DNA of 64,000 nt from the NCBI RefSeq assembly GCF_001956045.1, contig NZ_MRTH01000006.1, positions 124,001 to 188,000 of the forward strand, given 5' to 3'. The translations under genes were made by a program, and so were the position numbers. A model generated the notes under the pieces. That model was given only the letters and a program-made list of their open reading frames with translations. It searched no databases and was not told the DNA's origin. This stretch comes from Paenibacillus sp. FSL H7-0331. GTDB taxonomy: Bacteria; Bacillota; Bacilli; Paenibacillales; NBRC-103111. Positions 45,693-54,556 of this stretch are shown one piece after another; the stretch's first letter is position 1; the number at the start of each line of letters is the position of its first letter.

Positions 45693-46676
45693 ATGCGATG
45701 GCATGAGGTAACGGTGTATACAACCGAAGAAGCAATTGAAATGGTTTCAAATTTTATTCATGAATTGGGTGCTGGTGGCGTATCGATTGAAGAGTCGGGG
45801 ACGTTGAACAAGGAACGGGATACGTCGTTCGGTCAGCTGTATGATCGGCCTTTGAATGATATTCCGGAAGGTTTTGCGGTGATTCAAGGGTATTTCTCCA
45901 AGGATGTTGATATGTCTGACGTCATGGAAAGGCTGCAAGAGTCTGTGGCCCAACTAAGCGAGTATGATATCGATACGGGTAATCCGACCTTTGGATTGAA
46001 GGAAGTTGATGATGAGGATTGGGCGAATGCATGGAAGCAATATTTTAAGCCGGTACGGATCTCCGAGCGGCTGACGATTAAGCCGACCTGGGAGGAATAC
46101 ACACCAGAAACGGATGAGCTGATCATTGAGCTTGACCCGGGAATGGCCTTTGGAACGGGGACCCATGCAACTACCTCTCTATGCCTTCGTGCATTGGAGA
46201 CCGTGATCAAAGAGGGCGACGATGTGATTGATGTTGGAACCGGATCAGGCATATTGGCAATAGCTGCGGCCAAGCTGGGTGCTCGACATGTACTGGCTGT
46301 AGATTTGGACCCGGTTGCCGTAGAAAGTGCTATGGATAATACGGCGCTTAATGGACTGACGAATCTGATTTCGGTCAAGCAAAGCGATTTACTTCAGGTG
46401 CTGAATGAGAGTGCTTCAGGTGATAGCGAGAAAGCCTCTGCACTTGGTGTACGTGTACCGGTACAGGTTGTTGTTGCGAATATTTTGGCTGAAATTATTC
46501 TTCTGTTCGTTCAGGAAGTGTATGATATATTGGAGGCTGGAGGCGTTTATGTCGTTTCCGGTGTGATTAGCAGTAAAGCGGAGCTTGTAGAGCAAGGACT
46601 TAGAGCCGTCGGTTTTACCGTTACAGAACAGATTGAGGACCAGGCTTGGGTCGTTATTATAGCTAGAAAGCTGTAG
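45693..46676 (+). CDS. prmA: Ribosomal protein L11 methyltransferase
   Basis: 327 residues from ATG 45693 with AAGGAGG upstream; the frame is open back to 45585 through the leader repeats. N-terminal L11-binding domain (RWHEVTVYTTEEAIEMVSNF, LGAGGVSIEESGTL), then LDPGMAFGTGTHATTSLCLR and SAM motif VIDVGTGSGILAIAAAKLGA, VVANILAEIILLF. B. subtilis YqeT position downstream of dnaJ. It has a small Ser/Glu insertion near 250. Confidence 0.96.
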   Translation: MRWHEVTVYTTEEAIEMVSNFIHELGAGGVSIEESGTLNKERDTSFGQLYDRPLNDIPEGFAVIQGYFSKDVDMSDVMERLQESVAQLSEYDIDTGNPTFGLKEVDDEDWANAWKQYFKPVRISERLTIKPTWEEYTPETDELIIELDPGMAFGTGTHATTSLCLRALETVIKEGDDVIDVGTGSGILAIAAAKLGARHVLAVDLDPVAVESAMDNTALNGLTNLISVKQSDLLQVLNESASGDSEKASALGVRVPVQVVVANILAEIILLFVQEVYDILEAGGVYVVSGVISSKAELVEQGLRAVGFTVTEQIEDQAWVVIIARKL

Positions 46677-46684
46677 GTGAATGT

Positions 46685-47377
46685 ATGGATTTTAGTTCTT
46701 TTTTAGCGTTTCCTGTTGAGCAAATGCCGTTTGTATTCCTCGTTTTATTAATCGGCTTTACGATTCATGAATTTTCCCATGCGATAGTTGCCGACCGTTT
46801 TGGAGATGAAACTCCACGTTCTATGGGCAGGGTAACTCTGAATCCGCGGTCACATATCGATTGGTTGGGGATGATTTTTTTCCTAGTGATCGGTGTAGGC
46901 TGGGCGAAGCCGGTGCTTGTGAATCGGGCTCGTTTCAAAAGTCCGCGCGTGATGGGCATTATTGTGTCGCTCGTTGGTCCGTTAAGCAATTTGGTGTTGG
47001 CTTTCATCAGCTTAATCGTATTTTATGCGCTGCTGCAGGGTCATGTCATTGACGGCTTTTCAGTCGGTACGGTAAAAGCAATTAAGTTATTTTTTAGTTT
47101 GATGATTATGCAAAATATATTTCTGTTTATCCTGAATCTGATTCCTTTCCCGCCACTCGATGGTTACAGGATTTTGGAGGATTTACTGCCGCGTGCATGG
47201 GCGGAAAAAATGAGATCCTATCAGCAATGGCTGTTTTATGCAATTCTGCTTATGTTCTTCATACCACCGATTCGGAATGTAACGATTGGACCGATTTTTG
47301 AATTTCAATGGACTATACTTGCTGCTTTTAATTGGGTTGCCGTACATATCTTTGGGGGCGGTGTGCTGCGCATGTAG
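46685..47377 (+). CDS. Site-2 protease family membrane metalloprotease
   Basis: 230 residues, about five membrane helices. The zinc motif is HEFSH in LLIGFTIHEFSHAIVADRFG, and the second motif NLIPFPPLDGYRILEDLLP supplies the third ligand (Asp). It has the minimal core without a PDZ domain. Intramembrane proteolysis of an unknown substrate is expected. It sits between prmA and rsmE, eight bases after prmA, so probably co-transcribed. Confidence 0.92.
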   Translation: MDFSSFLAFPVEQMPFVFLVLLIGFTIHEFSHAIVADRFGDETPRSMGRVTLNPRSHIDWLGMIFFLVIGVGWAKPVLVNRARFKSPRVMGIIVSLVGPLSNLVLAFISLIVFYALLQGHVIDGFSVGTVKAIKLFFSLMIMQNIFLFILNLIPFPPLDGYRILEDLLPRAWAEKMRSYQQWLFYAILLMFFIPPIRNVTIGPIFEFQWTILAAFNWVAVHIFGGGVLRM

Positions 47378-47478
47378 CTTCCGTCCGTGATCAGCAGTGA
47401 GTGAAGTGTGTAGATTTTTGCGGACAATCATAGTATGATGTAGGTTGATATTTTGAATAATAGAAAGTAGAGAAGCAC

Positions 47479-48255
47479 ATGCAGCGTTATTTTATTGCAC
47501 CTGAGCAATTTACTGAAGCCATGGTTACGATTTCCGGCGATGACGCTCATCATTTGGTTAGAGTGATGCGTGCAAAAGAAGGCGAGCAGGTCATTGTCAG
47601 CGATGGTGAGAGCCGTGAGGCACTGGTGCGTATTCGCGAGTTGGATAAAGATCAGGTAACAGCCGATATTGTACAACTATTATCGATGAATCATGAGGCG
47701 AACGTAGAGGTATGGATCGCTCAGAGCTTACCCAAGGGCGACAAGATGGAAACCGTTATCCAAAAGGGGACGGAAATCGGTGCTGCCCGTTTCATTCCTT
47801 TTATATCGGAGCGGACTGTGGTTCAGCTTGATGCTAAGAAAGAAGGTAAGCGTGTTGAACGCTGGCAAAAAATTGCCAAGGAAGCGGCCGAGCAGGCCCA
47901 TCGCAACCGTGTACCTGTGGTTGACACACCTTTAACCTGGAAAGCTTTACTTCAGCAGGCTGGTTTGGCGGATGCGGCCTGGATCTGTTATGAGAAGGAA
48001 AATGGCTTGCAGCTTAGGCAGCAGATTCAAGCAGCATTGGCAAGCAGACAGGAAGCAGAAACTCCCACTGGTAAAATAAAGCTAATGCTCATCGTAGGAC
48101 CAGAGGGTGGCTTTAGTGAACGAGAAGTTGAAGCAGCGGAAGCGGCGGGGTGTCGTTCGATCAGCCTGGGCAAACGTATTTTACGAACAGAAACGGCAGC
48201 AATGGTCGGATTAACTTGTATTTTGTACGAATCCGGCGAGATGGGAGGAAATTAG
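47479..48255 (+). CDS. rsmE: 16S rRNA (uracil-1498-N3)-methyltransferase
   Basis: 258 residues. SPOUT knot motifs IVGPEGGFSEREVEAAEAAG and SLGKRILRTETAAMVG, with KGDKMETVIQKGTEIGAARF and EAAEQAHRNRVPVV before them; N-terminal PUA-like part with DDAHHLVRVMRAKEGEQVIV. B. subtilis YqeU position. It is one base ahead of mtaB. Confidence 0.95.
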   Translation: MQRYFIAPEQFTEAMVTISGDDAHHLVRVMRAKEGEQVIVSDGESREALVRIRELDKDQVTADIVQLLSMNHEANVEVWIAQSLPKGDKMETVIQKGTEIGAARFIPFISERTVVQLDAKKEGKRVERWQKIAKEAAEQAHRNRVPVVDTPLTWKALLQQAGLADAAWICYEKENGLQLRQQIQAALASRQEAETPTGKIKLMLIVGPEGGFSEREVEAAEAAGCRSISLGKRILRTETAAMVGLTCILYESGEMGGN

Positions 48256-48256
48256 A

Positions 48257-49591
48257 ATGCCTACAGTAGCATTTCATACATTAGGCTGTAAAGTGAATTT
48301 TTATGATACGGAAGCGATCTGGCAGCTATTCAAGCACGAAGGCTATGAGCAGATTGATTTTGAAGCGTCCGCCGATATATATGTGATCAATACCTGTACG
48401 GTAACCAACACGGGCGATAAAAAAAGCCGACAGATGATCCGACGCGCGATTCGCCGTAATCCAGAAGCAATTGTTGCAGTAACAGGCTGTTATGCGCAAA
48501 CCTCTCCTGCGGAAATTTTGGCGATACCGGGTGTTGACTTGGTTATTGGGACACAGGATCGGGATAAAATCATTCCGTATGTGCAGCAGTTGGTTCAGGA
48601 GCGTCAGCCGATTAATGCGGTGCGCAATATTATGAAAACCCGCCAGTTCGAAGAGCTGGATGTACCGGATTTTGCAGATCACACAAGAGCCTTTTTAAAA
48701 ATTCAGGAGGGCTGCAACAACTTCTGTACGTTCTGTATTATCCCTTGGTCGCGTGGACTCATGCGCAGCAGGGAGCCTCAGAGTGTACTGAAGCAGGCGA
48801 GAATGCTGGTTGATGCAGGTTATCAGGAGATTGTGCTGACAGGGATTCATACGGGCGGTTACGGTGAGGATATTGAGAATTATAGTCTGGCCAAGCTGCT
48901 CTGGGATCTGGACAAGGTGCAAGGTCTCAAACGCATTCGTATCTCTTCCATTGAAGCCAGCCAAATCACGGATGAGGTACTGGATGTACTGAAGCATTCA
49001 GACAAAATGTGCCGTCACCTGCATATTCCGCTTCAAGCCGGTGACGATCAGGTGTTGGCCAGAATGCGCCGCAAATATACGACGGCTGAGTTTGGTGAGA
49101 AGATCAAGCGGATTCGTGAAATTATGCCGGACGTCGCAATAACCACGGATGTTATTGTCGGCTTCCCAGGTGAGACAGACGAGATGTTCATGAATGGCAA
49201 AAGATTTATGGAGAAGATGCAGTTCTCCGAAATGCACGTATTTCCTTATTCCCAAAGAACAGGAACACCTGCTGCTCGCATGGAGGACCAGGTTGAAGAG
49301 GAATTGAAAAACACTCGTGTACACGAGCTGATCGATTTGTCGGAGCAGATGCAATTAACCTATGCGCAAAAATTCGTGGGTCACGTGCTGGAAGTGATAC
49401 CGGAGAATGGCAATAAAGGTCGGGCAGATTCCATCATTATGGGCTACACGGACAACTATTTGCAGGTCGTATTTGAAGGCAGCAAGGATTCAATAGGGCG
49501 TATTTGTCAGGTTAAGATTGTTGAGGCTGGTGTCAACGAATGCCGCGGGGAACAGATACTTATACCGGAAATAGCTCGGGCTATCGTTTAA
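48257..49591 (+). CDS. mtaB: tRNA t6A37 methylthiotransferase MtaB
   Basis: 444 residues. N-terminal MTTase domain with three cysteines (TLGCKVNFYDTEAI, NTCTVTNTGDKKSRQ, VTGCYAQTSP), radical SAM cluster CNNFCTFCIIPWSRG and a C-terminal TRAM-like domain (FVGHVLEVIPENG). It makes ms2t6A at position 37 of tRNA-Lys. The B. subtilis YqeV equivalent. GGGAGGAAATTAGA precedes the ATG. Confidence 0.96.
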   Translation: MPTVAFHTLGCKVNFYDTEAIWQLFKHEGYEQIDFEASADIYVINTCTVTNTGDKKSRQMIRRAIRRNPEAIVAVTGCYAQTSPAEILAIPGVDLVIGTQDRDKIIPYVQQLVQERQPINAVRNIMKTRQFEELDVPDFADHTRAFLKIQEGCNNFCTFCIIPWSRGLMRSREPQSVLKQARMLVDAGYQEIVLTGIHTGGYGEDIENYSLAKLLWDLDKVQGLKRIRISSIEASQITDEVLDVLKHSDKMCRHLHIPLQAGDDQVLARMRRKYTTAEFGEKIKRIREIMPDVAITTDVIVGFPGETDEMFMNGKRFMEKMQFSEMHVFPYSQRTGTPAARMEDQVEEELKNTRVHELIDLSEQMQLTYAQKFVGHVLEVIPENGNKGRADSIIMGYTDNYLQVVFEGSKDSIGRICQVKIVEAGVNECRGEQILIPEIARAIV

Positions 49592-49678
49592 ATTGAAGTG
49601 CAGCATGAACGAGGGATTTCATTCTGGTATAAGAGTGAAATCTTTCTTTTTAATTTAAAAGAAATCGGGGTGGATGGA

Positions 49679-50377
49679 ATGAGTGAAATGGAAGGACTGA
49701 AGTTTGATCTGATGCAGCTGCCATCATATATCGATCATACACTTTTGAAGGCGGACGCCACATCTGCAGCTATATACAAGCTGTGTGAGGAAGCACTGGA
49801 ATATGGTTTTTACAGCGTTTGTGTGAACGGGGTTTGGGTACCTTTGTGTAAAAAGTTACTAGAAGGCAGCGATGTGCGTGTCAGTGTGGTATGCGGCTTT
49901 CCGTTAGGCGCCACTAATCCGGCAGTCAAGGCTTACGAAGCTGCTCAAGCGGCTGAGGCCGGTGCGTCAGAAATCGATATGGTGCTTCAGGTAGGGCAAC
50001 TGCTCGAAGGTAATGAGGAAGCGGTTCGTGAGGACATTCGCGGCGTGGTGAAGGCAGTAGAAGGTCGCGCTATTGTGAAAGTAATTTTTGAGACCGGTTA
50101 TTTGAATGAGCAGCAAAAGATCACAGCCTGTCGGCTCTCTGAAGAAGCTGGAGCGCATTATGTAAAGACTTCGACCGGTTTCGGTCCTGGTGGTGCTTCC
50201 ACTGAGGATATACGCTTGATGCGTGCGAATGTATCAGCGTCCATCGGAGTGAAGGCTTCTGGCGCTGTTCGTGATCTAGCCACAGCCCTGAGCATGATCG
50301 ATGCAGGAGCAACCCGCTTAGGAACAAGCTCTGGCGTTGCGATTATGAAAGGTACTTCGAGCTCATCTACTTATTAA
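49679..50377 (+). CDS. deoC: Deoxyribose-phosphate aldolase
   Basis: 232 residues from ATG 49679 with GGGGTGG upstream (frame open to 49598). YIDHTLLKADAT, VCGFPLGATNP, the EIDMVLQVG segment, catalytic Lys in AIVKVIFETGYL, then AHYVKTSTGFGPGGAS with Schiff-base Lys and VKASGAVRDLATALSMIDAG. Splits deoxyribose-5-phosphate into glyceraldehyde-3-phosphate and acetaldehyde. No other deo genes nearby. Confidence 0.95.
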   Translation: MSEMEGLKFDLMQLPSYIDHTLLKADATSAAIYKLCEEALEYGFYSVCVNGVWVPLCKKLLEGSDVRVSVVCGFPLGATNPAVKAYEAAQAAEAGASEIDMVLQVGQLLEGNEEAVREDIRGVVKAVEGRAIVKVIFETGYLNEQQKITACRLSEEAGAHYVKTSTGFGPGGASTEDIRLMRANVSASIGVKASGAVRDLATALSMIDAGATRLGTSSGVAIMKGTSSSSTY

Positions 50378-50401
50378 TTTATAATGATTAGGAGGCCCCG
50401 A

Positions 50402-51775
50402 ATGGCTGCCGTATATTTGGATAAAAAACGTAAAAGACGGCTTGAAGCGGGACATCCGTGGATTTTTCAATCCGAAGTGGAACGAACAGAAGGTGATCCT
50501 ATTGCAGGTCAATTGCTCTCTGTACATACGCATAACGGTCAATATATGGCTACTGGCTACTGGAACCCGACTTCGCAAATTGTAGTGCGGATTGTTTCCT
50601 ATGAGCCATTGGAGGCCATGACGCATGCCTTTTTTGTTGATAAATTTAAAATTTGTCTGGAGCATCGAGAACGTTTTGTGCCGGACGCACGCTCATACAG
50701 GCTTGTGTATGGAGAAGCGGACCGACTGCCTGGGCTGATCGTGGACCGTTTCGAGGATGTGCTTGTTGTGCAGCTGCTGACACTGGGAATGGATCTTGTA
50801 CGCGAAGCGATTATTTCCGCCCTGGTCGAAGTTGTTCAGCCTTCGGGAATATATGAACGCAGCGATGTGTCTGTTCGCGAACTGGAGGGCTTGAAGCAGC
50901 AAAAGGGCTTACTATATGGCGAATGTCCAAGGCATGTTCGAATCACGGAAAATGGGCTGAGCTTGGAGATTGACATTATGGAAGGCCAAAAAACCGGCTA
51001 TTTCTTTGACCAGCGTGAAAATAGAGCAGCAATTGCGCCACTCATGGTCGGCTGGGGTAAGCGCAGTGGGATCGAATTGAAGGATGTACCCGATCCGGAT
51101 GGCTCGGGCGCGTTAGTGAAGATGCCAGTTAATGCAAATGGGAAAGCTGTAACCTTCCCGCTCTGGGACGGGGCAACTGTATTGGAGTGCTTTTCTCATA
51201 CGGGCAGCTTTACCTTGAATGCCTGCAAATATGGAGCCAAGAAAGTAACCTGCCTCGACATTTCCGAGCATGCGATAGAAAGCGCCAGAAGCAATGTCAG
51301 ACTCAATGGTTTCGAGGATCGCGTGGAGTTCGTGGTCGCGGATGCATTCGAATATTTGCGTACACAGACTAAGGGATTGGATGAGCGGCAGGAAAGATCT
51401 CTTGCAGATCGCAAGAAGCTTGATACCTCGCAGCCGCTGCAGTCTGGGGGTAGAACCTGGGATGTAGTCATTCTCGATCCTCCGGCATTCGCCAAGACAA
51501 GAACTGCAGTCGAGGGTGCAATCAGGGGATATAAGGATATTAATCTGCATGGCATGAAGCTCGTAAATGAAGGCGGATATCTCGTTACAGCCAGCTGCTC
51601 TTATCATATGAAGCCCGATTTGTTTCTTGAAGCTATACATGCCGCGGCAGTAGACGCGAAGAAGGTCCTCAGGTTGATCGAATTTCGGGCAGCAGGCAAG
51701 GATCATCCGCGGATCTTAGGTGTAGATGAAGGTCATTATTTGAAATTTGCCATCTTTGAAGTGAGAAGTAGATAA
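50402..51775 (+). CDS. PUA-containing class I rRNA methyltransferase (RlmI-like)
   Basis: 457 residues from ATG 50402, with TAGGAGG upstream. N-terminal PUA: AAVYLDKKRKRRLEAGHPWI. Middle: YRLVYGEADRLPGLIVDRFE, MEGQKTGYFFDQRENRAAIA. SAM domain: VLECFSHTGSFTLNACKYGA, VTCLDISEHAIESA, and the motif WDVVILDPPAFAKT. It methylates C5 of a cytosine in 23S rRNA in the E. coli family (RlmI). Longer than the usual about 400 residues: one insertion at about 218-258 between REN...PL and VLEC, another at about 320-350 before WDVVILDPP. Confidence 0.9.
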   Translation: MAAVYLDKKRKRRLEAGHPWIFQSEVERTEGDPIAGQLLSVHTHNGQYMATGYWNPTSQIVVRIVSYEPLEAMTHAFFVDKFKICLEHRERFVPDARSYRLVYGEADRLPGLIVDRFEDVLVVQLLTLGMDLVREAIISALVEVVQPSGIYERSDVSVRELEGLKQQKGLLYGECPRHVRITENGLSLEIDIMEGQKTGYFFDQRENRAAIAPLMVGWGKRSGIELKDVPDPDGSGALVKMPVNANGKAVTFPLWDGATVLECFSHTGSFTLNACKYGAKKVTCLDISEHAIESARSNVRLNGFEDRVEFVVADAFEYLRTQTKGLDERQERSLADRKKLDTSQPLQSGGRTWDVVILDPPAFAKTRTAVEGAIRGYKDINLHGMKLVNEGGYLVTASCSYHMKPDLFLEAIHAAAVDAKKVLRLIEFRAAGKDHPRILGVDEGHYLKFAIFEVRSR

Positions 51776-51788
51776 GCTTCACCGACAA

Positions 51789-51822
51789 GCCGTCGCTTTC
51801 TTTCAGAAAAGCGGCGGTTTTT
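51789..51822 (+). terminator. Terminator after the methyltransferase
   Basis: A 10-bp stem CCGTCGCTTT / AAAGCGGCGG followed by TTTTTG. Confidence 0.8.
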
Positions 51823-51875
51823 GCCTGTCAAAATAGGTAAGCTCGTTCTCGCCAGCTTGTAAATGGAGATAACGG

Positions 51876-51904
51876 TTGAATTGTGTGGATAGGGCTTATA
51901 TAAT
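51876..51904 (+). promoter_or_regulatory. Sigma-A promoter of the nitroreductase gene
   Basis: TTGAAT (51876-51881), 17-base spacer, perfect TATAAT (51899-51904). Confidence 0.8.
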
Positions 51905-51913
51905 AGATTATAT

Positions 51914-51928
51914 TGATAATCATTCTCA
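51914..51928. promoter_or_regulatory. Fur box-like operator
   Basis: TGATAATCATTCTCA matches the 7-1-7 Fur box TGATAATNATTATCA at all but one base, and lies about 10 bases downstream of the -10, where a bound repressor would block transcription of the nitroreductase gene. Confidence 0.7.
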
Positions 51929-52007
51929 AATGAAATCGGCTGATGTCTTTCATGGAGCCAATCAAGGTCTTGTCAAGCGTGATTTACCTATTAAGGGAGG
52001 GTTTATT

Positions 52008-52607
52008 GTGAAACAATCAGTAGAAATTTCGATGAATATATGGGAAGCCATTCGAGAACGGCGCAGTATCGGTAGGGTTAAGCAGGACCCGGTTGAACGG
52101 GAAAAGATCGAATTATTACTTGAAGCAGCTTCCTGGGCACCCAGTCATCACGCTACAGAGCCTTGGCGTTTTTTTGTATTAACAGGTGAAGGCAGAGGTG
52201 TGTTGGGTCAGGCTTATGCGGATATTGCTGCAGAGGCAGCTCAAGGGCTTGGGCCAGAGGAGCTGGAATCCATTCGCAGTAAATCGAGAGCGAAAGCTTT
52301 TCGTGCTCCTCTTGTAATCGCCATTGCCGTCTCCCCTTCAGTGGATCCGAAGGTTAGTCGGATAGAGGAATTTGCTGCTGCCCATTCAGCCGCTCAGAAT
52401 ATGTTGCTTACTGCTCATGCTTTGGGTTTAGGCACCATTTGGCGTTCAGGGGATCCGATGTATCATCATCGTATGAAGCAGGCGTTTGGACTTACGGAGT
52501 CGGAGGAACTGGTAGGACTTATCTATATTGGTTACCCGGATATGCCGCAGCTTACAGGTAAAAGAGTGTCTTATGAAGAGAAAACCGTATGGATCTCAAA
52601 TGAATAA
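52008..52607 (+). CDS. Nitroreductase family protein, probably iron-regulated
   Basis: 199 residues from GTG 52008, with AGGGAGGG six bases upstream. The frame reaches back to 51876, but that part is promoter and operator. FMN nitroreductase features: IWEAIRERRSIGRVKQDPVE, LEAASWAPSHHATEPWRFFV, HSAAQNMLLTAHALGLGTIW and LVGLIYIGYPDMPQ. It reduces quinones, nitro groups or flavins with NAD(P)H. The Fur site suggests a role under iron starvation, such as flavin or siderophore-iron reduction. Confidence 0.9.
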   Translation: MKQSVEISMNIWEAIRERRSIGRVKQDPVEREKIELLLEAASWAPSHHATEPWRFFVLTGEGRGVLGQAYADIAAEAAQGLGPEELESIRSKSRAKAFRAPLVIAIAVSPSVDPKVSRIEEFAAAHSAAQNMLLTAHALGLGTIWRSGDPMYHHRMKQAFGLTESEELVGLIYIGYPDMPQLTGKRVSYEEKTVWISNE

Positions 52608-52635
52608 ATAACAAGGATAGATTACTATAATTTTG

Positions 52636-52672
52636 AAACAGGCTGCGCTTTGACAGAGCAGTCTGTTTGTCG
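52636..52672 (+). terminator. Hairpin after the nitroreductase gene
   Basis: AAACAGGCTGC pairs with GCAGTCTGTTT (one G-T), with only a weak T tail (TTTGTCGTT). Confidence 0.55.
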
Positions 52673-52706
52673 TTAGGCGATACTTTTTCTATTAATTTTT
52701 GAAGTT

Positions 52707-52735
52707 TGATACAAAATAAGCCTGGTACTCGTCTT
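52707..52735 (+). promoter_or_regulatory. ECF-type promoter of the sigX-like operon
   Basis: TGATAC (52707-52712), 17-base spacer, CGTCTT (52730-52735). Matches the TGxxAC / CGTC or CGAC pattern of SigX/SigW-type promoters, so autoregulation is likely. Confidence 0.6.
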
Positions 52736-52768
52736 ATATATAGCTGCAGCTGAAAGGAGGATAATCGA

Positions 52769-53284
52769 TTGCAACATCCTACAAACGATTACTTTAAAGA
52801 AGTTTTTCATACTCATTATCCGTCAGTGCGTCGAAAGCTGGTGGCGCTCGTGCGTGACGAAGCTATAGCAGAAGACTTGGCACAGGAGGTTTTTCTCAGA
52901 TTATATCGCAATCCACCGGAGGAGCCGCAAGTTATCGGTGCCTGGCTGCATCGGGTGCTGACTCGTATTGGATACGACCATCTGAATAAACAAGCGCGTG
53001 AGCGGAAGCTTCAGGAAAAGCAGGAGCAATACATGCAGACTGCCGAACAACTGGGTGCATCCAACGAACAGACATTTATTCGACAGTTGGATCAGGAGGA
53101 AGTTCGTGATTGGTTGGACCAGCTGCCTGAGCGTGACCGCAATGCACTGCTGCTTCGCTATTCCGGATACAGCTATGCTGAAATAGCTGAGCAGCTTCAG
53201 GTGAACCCACCGCTCGTAGGAACATTGTTAAACCGGGCAACCGCCAAGCTTAAACGACATGCTGAAGCACGTACGCAAATCTGA
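52769..53284 (+). CDS. sigX: SigX-like ECF RNA polymerase sigma factor
   Basis: 171 residues from TTG 52769, with AAAGGAGG eight bases upstream. Region 2: YFKEVFHTHYPSVRRKLVAL, DEAIAEDLAQEVFLRLYRNP, WLHRVLTRIGYDHLNKQARE. Region 4: LPERDRNALLLRYSGYSYAE, IAEQLQVNPPLVGTLLNRAT. Closest in layout to SigX of Bacillales, which controls cell-envelope genes. The next gene is a membrane protein in the anti-sigma position. The SigX name is by resemblance. Confidence 0.88.
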   Translation: MQHPTNDYFKEVFHTHYPSVRRKLVALVRDEAIAEDLAQEVFLRLYRNPPEEPQVIGAWLHRVLTRIGYDHLNKQARERKLQEKQEQYMQTAEQLGASNEQTFIRQLDQEEVRDWLDQLPERDRNALLLRYSGYSYAEIAEQLQVNPPLVGTLLNRATAKLKRHAEARTQI

Positions 53285-53365
53285 CAGAAGTTAAAAGATC
53301 ATCGATAAACAATGATGGGTACAAGCGATGATCGGAAATGTGAACTGCCAAGGAGGCGAAAACTG

Positions 53366-54556
53366 TTGACAAGATTGAAACCAACTATAGCGAATGATCC
53401 GAAGAACGAAGAGAAACTTACAAGCGCTGCCTGGGAGAGGCTGCAAGCCTCCCTTAAAGAAGAGGGAGAACAACCGCAATGGCTGTTGTTAGGGCAAAGA
53501 GCTATGGCTGATCGTACCGAGGAAGCTGCAGCAGTGAGTGAGCTGGACGCACAACAGACTCAGATACTAGGAGCAGGCAAGACGATTCATACGCCACTTA
53601 AGTCGAGCCAACCCGTATTGAATGATTCAGATGCCAAGCTAACAACTGAGGAGCGAAAGGTGCATAATCGTGCAGGAGTCTTCAGCAGCTGGATACGCCG
53701 TAATAACAAGAGAATTTGCATCGCAACTGCCGCATGCCTGCTGGTTGGCGTTATTGCTACACCTATAGGAAATGAGGCACTCGCATCCATTTTGAACAAA
53801 TTTCGCATGCAGCAGGTTACCGTTGTTAATGAAAATGATCTGCAGCAGCTGTTTTACAACGCTACGAATGGGGAAACACGTGAATCCGCCAATAAGTTTG
53901 GTGATTTCACACAGGTATCAGGCAATAAATCGGGTGAGTTAACTGCTGTTGAAGCTTCCAAGCTGCTCGGACGTAGTATCGTGGTTCCAAAGGATTGGAA
54001 TGCAAAGGAGCAAAAGCTGTATATCTCGCCGTCCAATGCCATTACACTCAAGCTGAAGGTAGATGAAGTGAACAAAACCATGCTTCGTCTCGGAGCAAAA
54101 AAGCTGCTTCCACAATCGATCGACGGTAAGCCGATCACGCTTGATATCGGTGAATCGGTGCATATTCATACAAGTATAAAAGATAAACCAGGTTATTCCT
54201 TCTCACAACAGCCAGTGCCGGTTATCACAGTAGATCCGACAATCCCTGTTGCAGAGGCCTATGATGCATTGCTTCAATTCCCGCTTTTGCCAGATAGTCT
54301 GAAGCAGAGCCTGCAGCAAACGAATGTATTAAGTGGAGGAGCGGTTCCGCTGCCAGTCGTGACTAATGGTCAATCGGAGAAATTAAAGCTGAATAACCTG
54401 GATATCATTATGACGACAAGCAGCTCAGGGAAATATGTTTATTATATGGCAACCTGGGTGAAAAATGGACAATTGTATACATTGAGTGGTGGGCAAGAAG
54501 TATTTGCAAACCGTCAAGCCCTGCTTGATCAACTAACAGAGCTGACTCAATTATGA
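53366..54556 (+). CDS. Membrane protein, probable anti-sigma factor of the sigX-like gene
   Basis: 396 residues from TTG 53366, with AAGGAGG nine bases upstream. A cytoplasmic part of about 115 residues without the zf-HC2 cysteines, one membrane helix (about 117-135, ICIATAACLLVGVIATPIG), then an extracellular domain of about 260 residues ending in a DUF4367-like C-terminus (YYMATWVKNGQLYTLSGGQE). Position and topology match RsiX, but the N-terminal part is not similar enough to be sure. It overlaps the ABC ATPase by ATGA. Confidence 0.75.
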   Translation: MTRLKPTIANDPKNEEKLTSAAWERLQASLKEEGEQPQWLLLGQRAMADRTEEAAAVSELDAQQTQILGAGKTIHTPLKSSQPVLNDSDAKLTTEERKVHNRAGVFSSWIRRNNKRICIATAACLLVGVIATPIGNEALASILNKFRMQQVTVVNENDLQQLFYNATNGETRESANKFGDFTQVSGNKSGELTAVEASKLLGRSIVVPKDWNAKEQKLYISPSNAITLKLKVDEVNKTMLRLGAKKLLPQSIDGKPITLDIGESVHIHTSIKDKPGYSFSQQPVPVITVDPTIPVAEAYDALLQFPLLPDSLKQSLQQTNVLSGGAVPLPVVTNGQSEKLKLNNLDIIMTTSSSGKYVYYMATWVKNGQLYTLSGGQEVFANRQALLDQLTELTQL

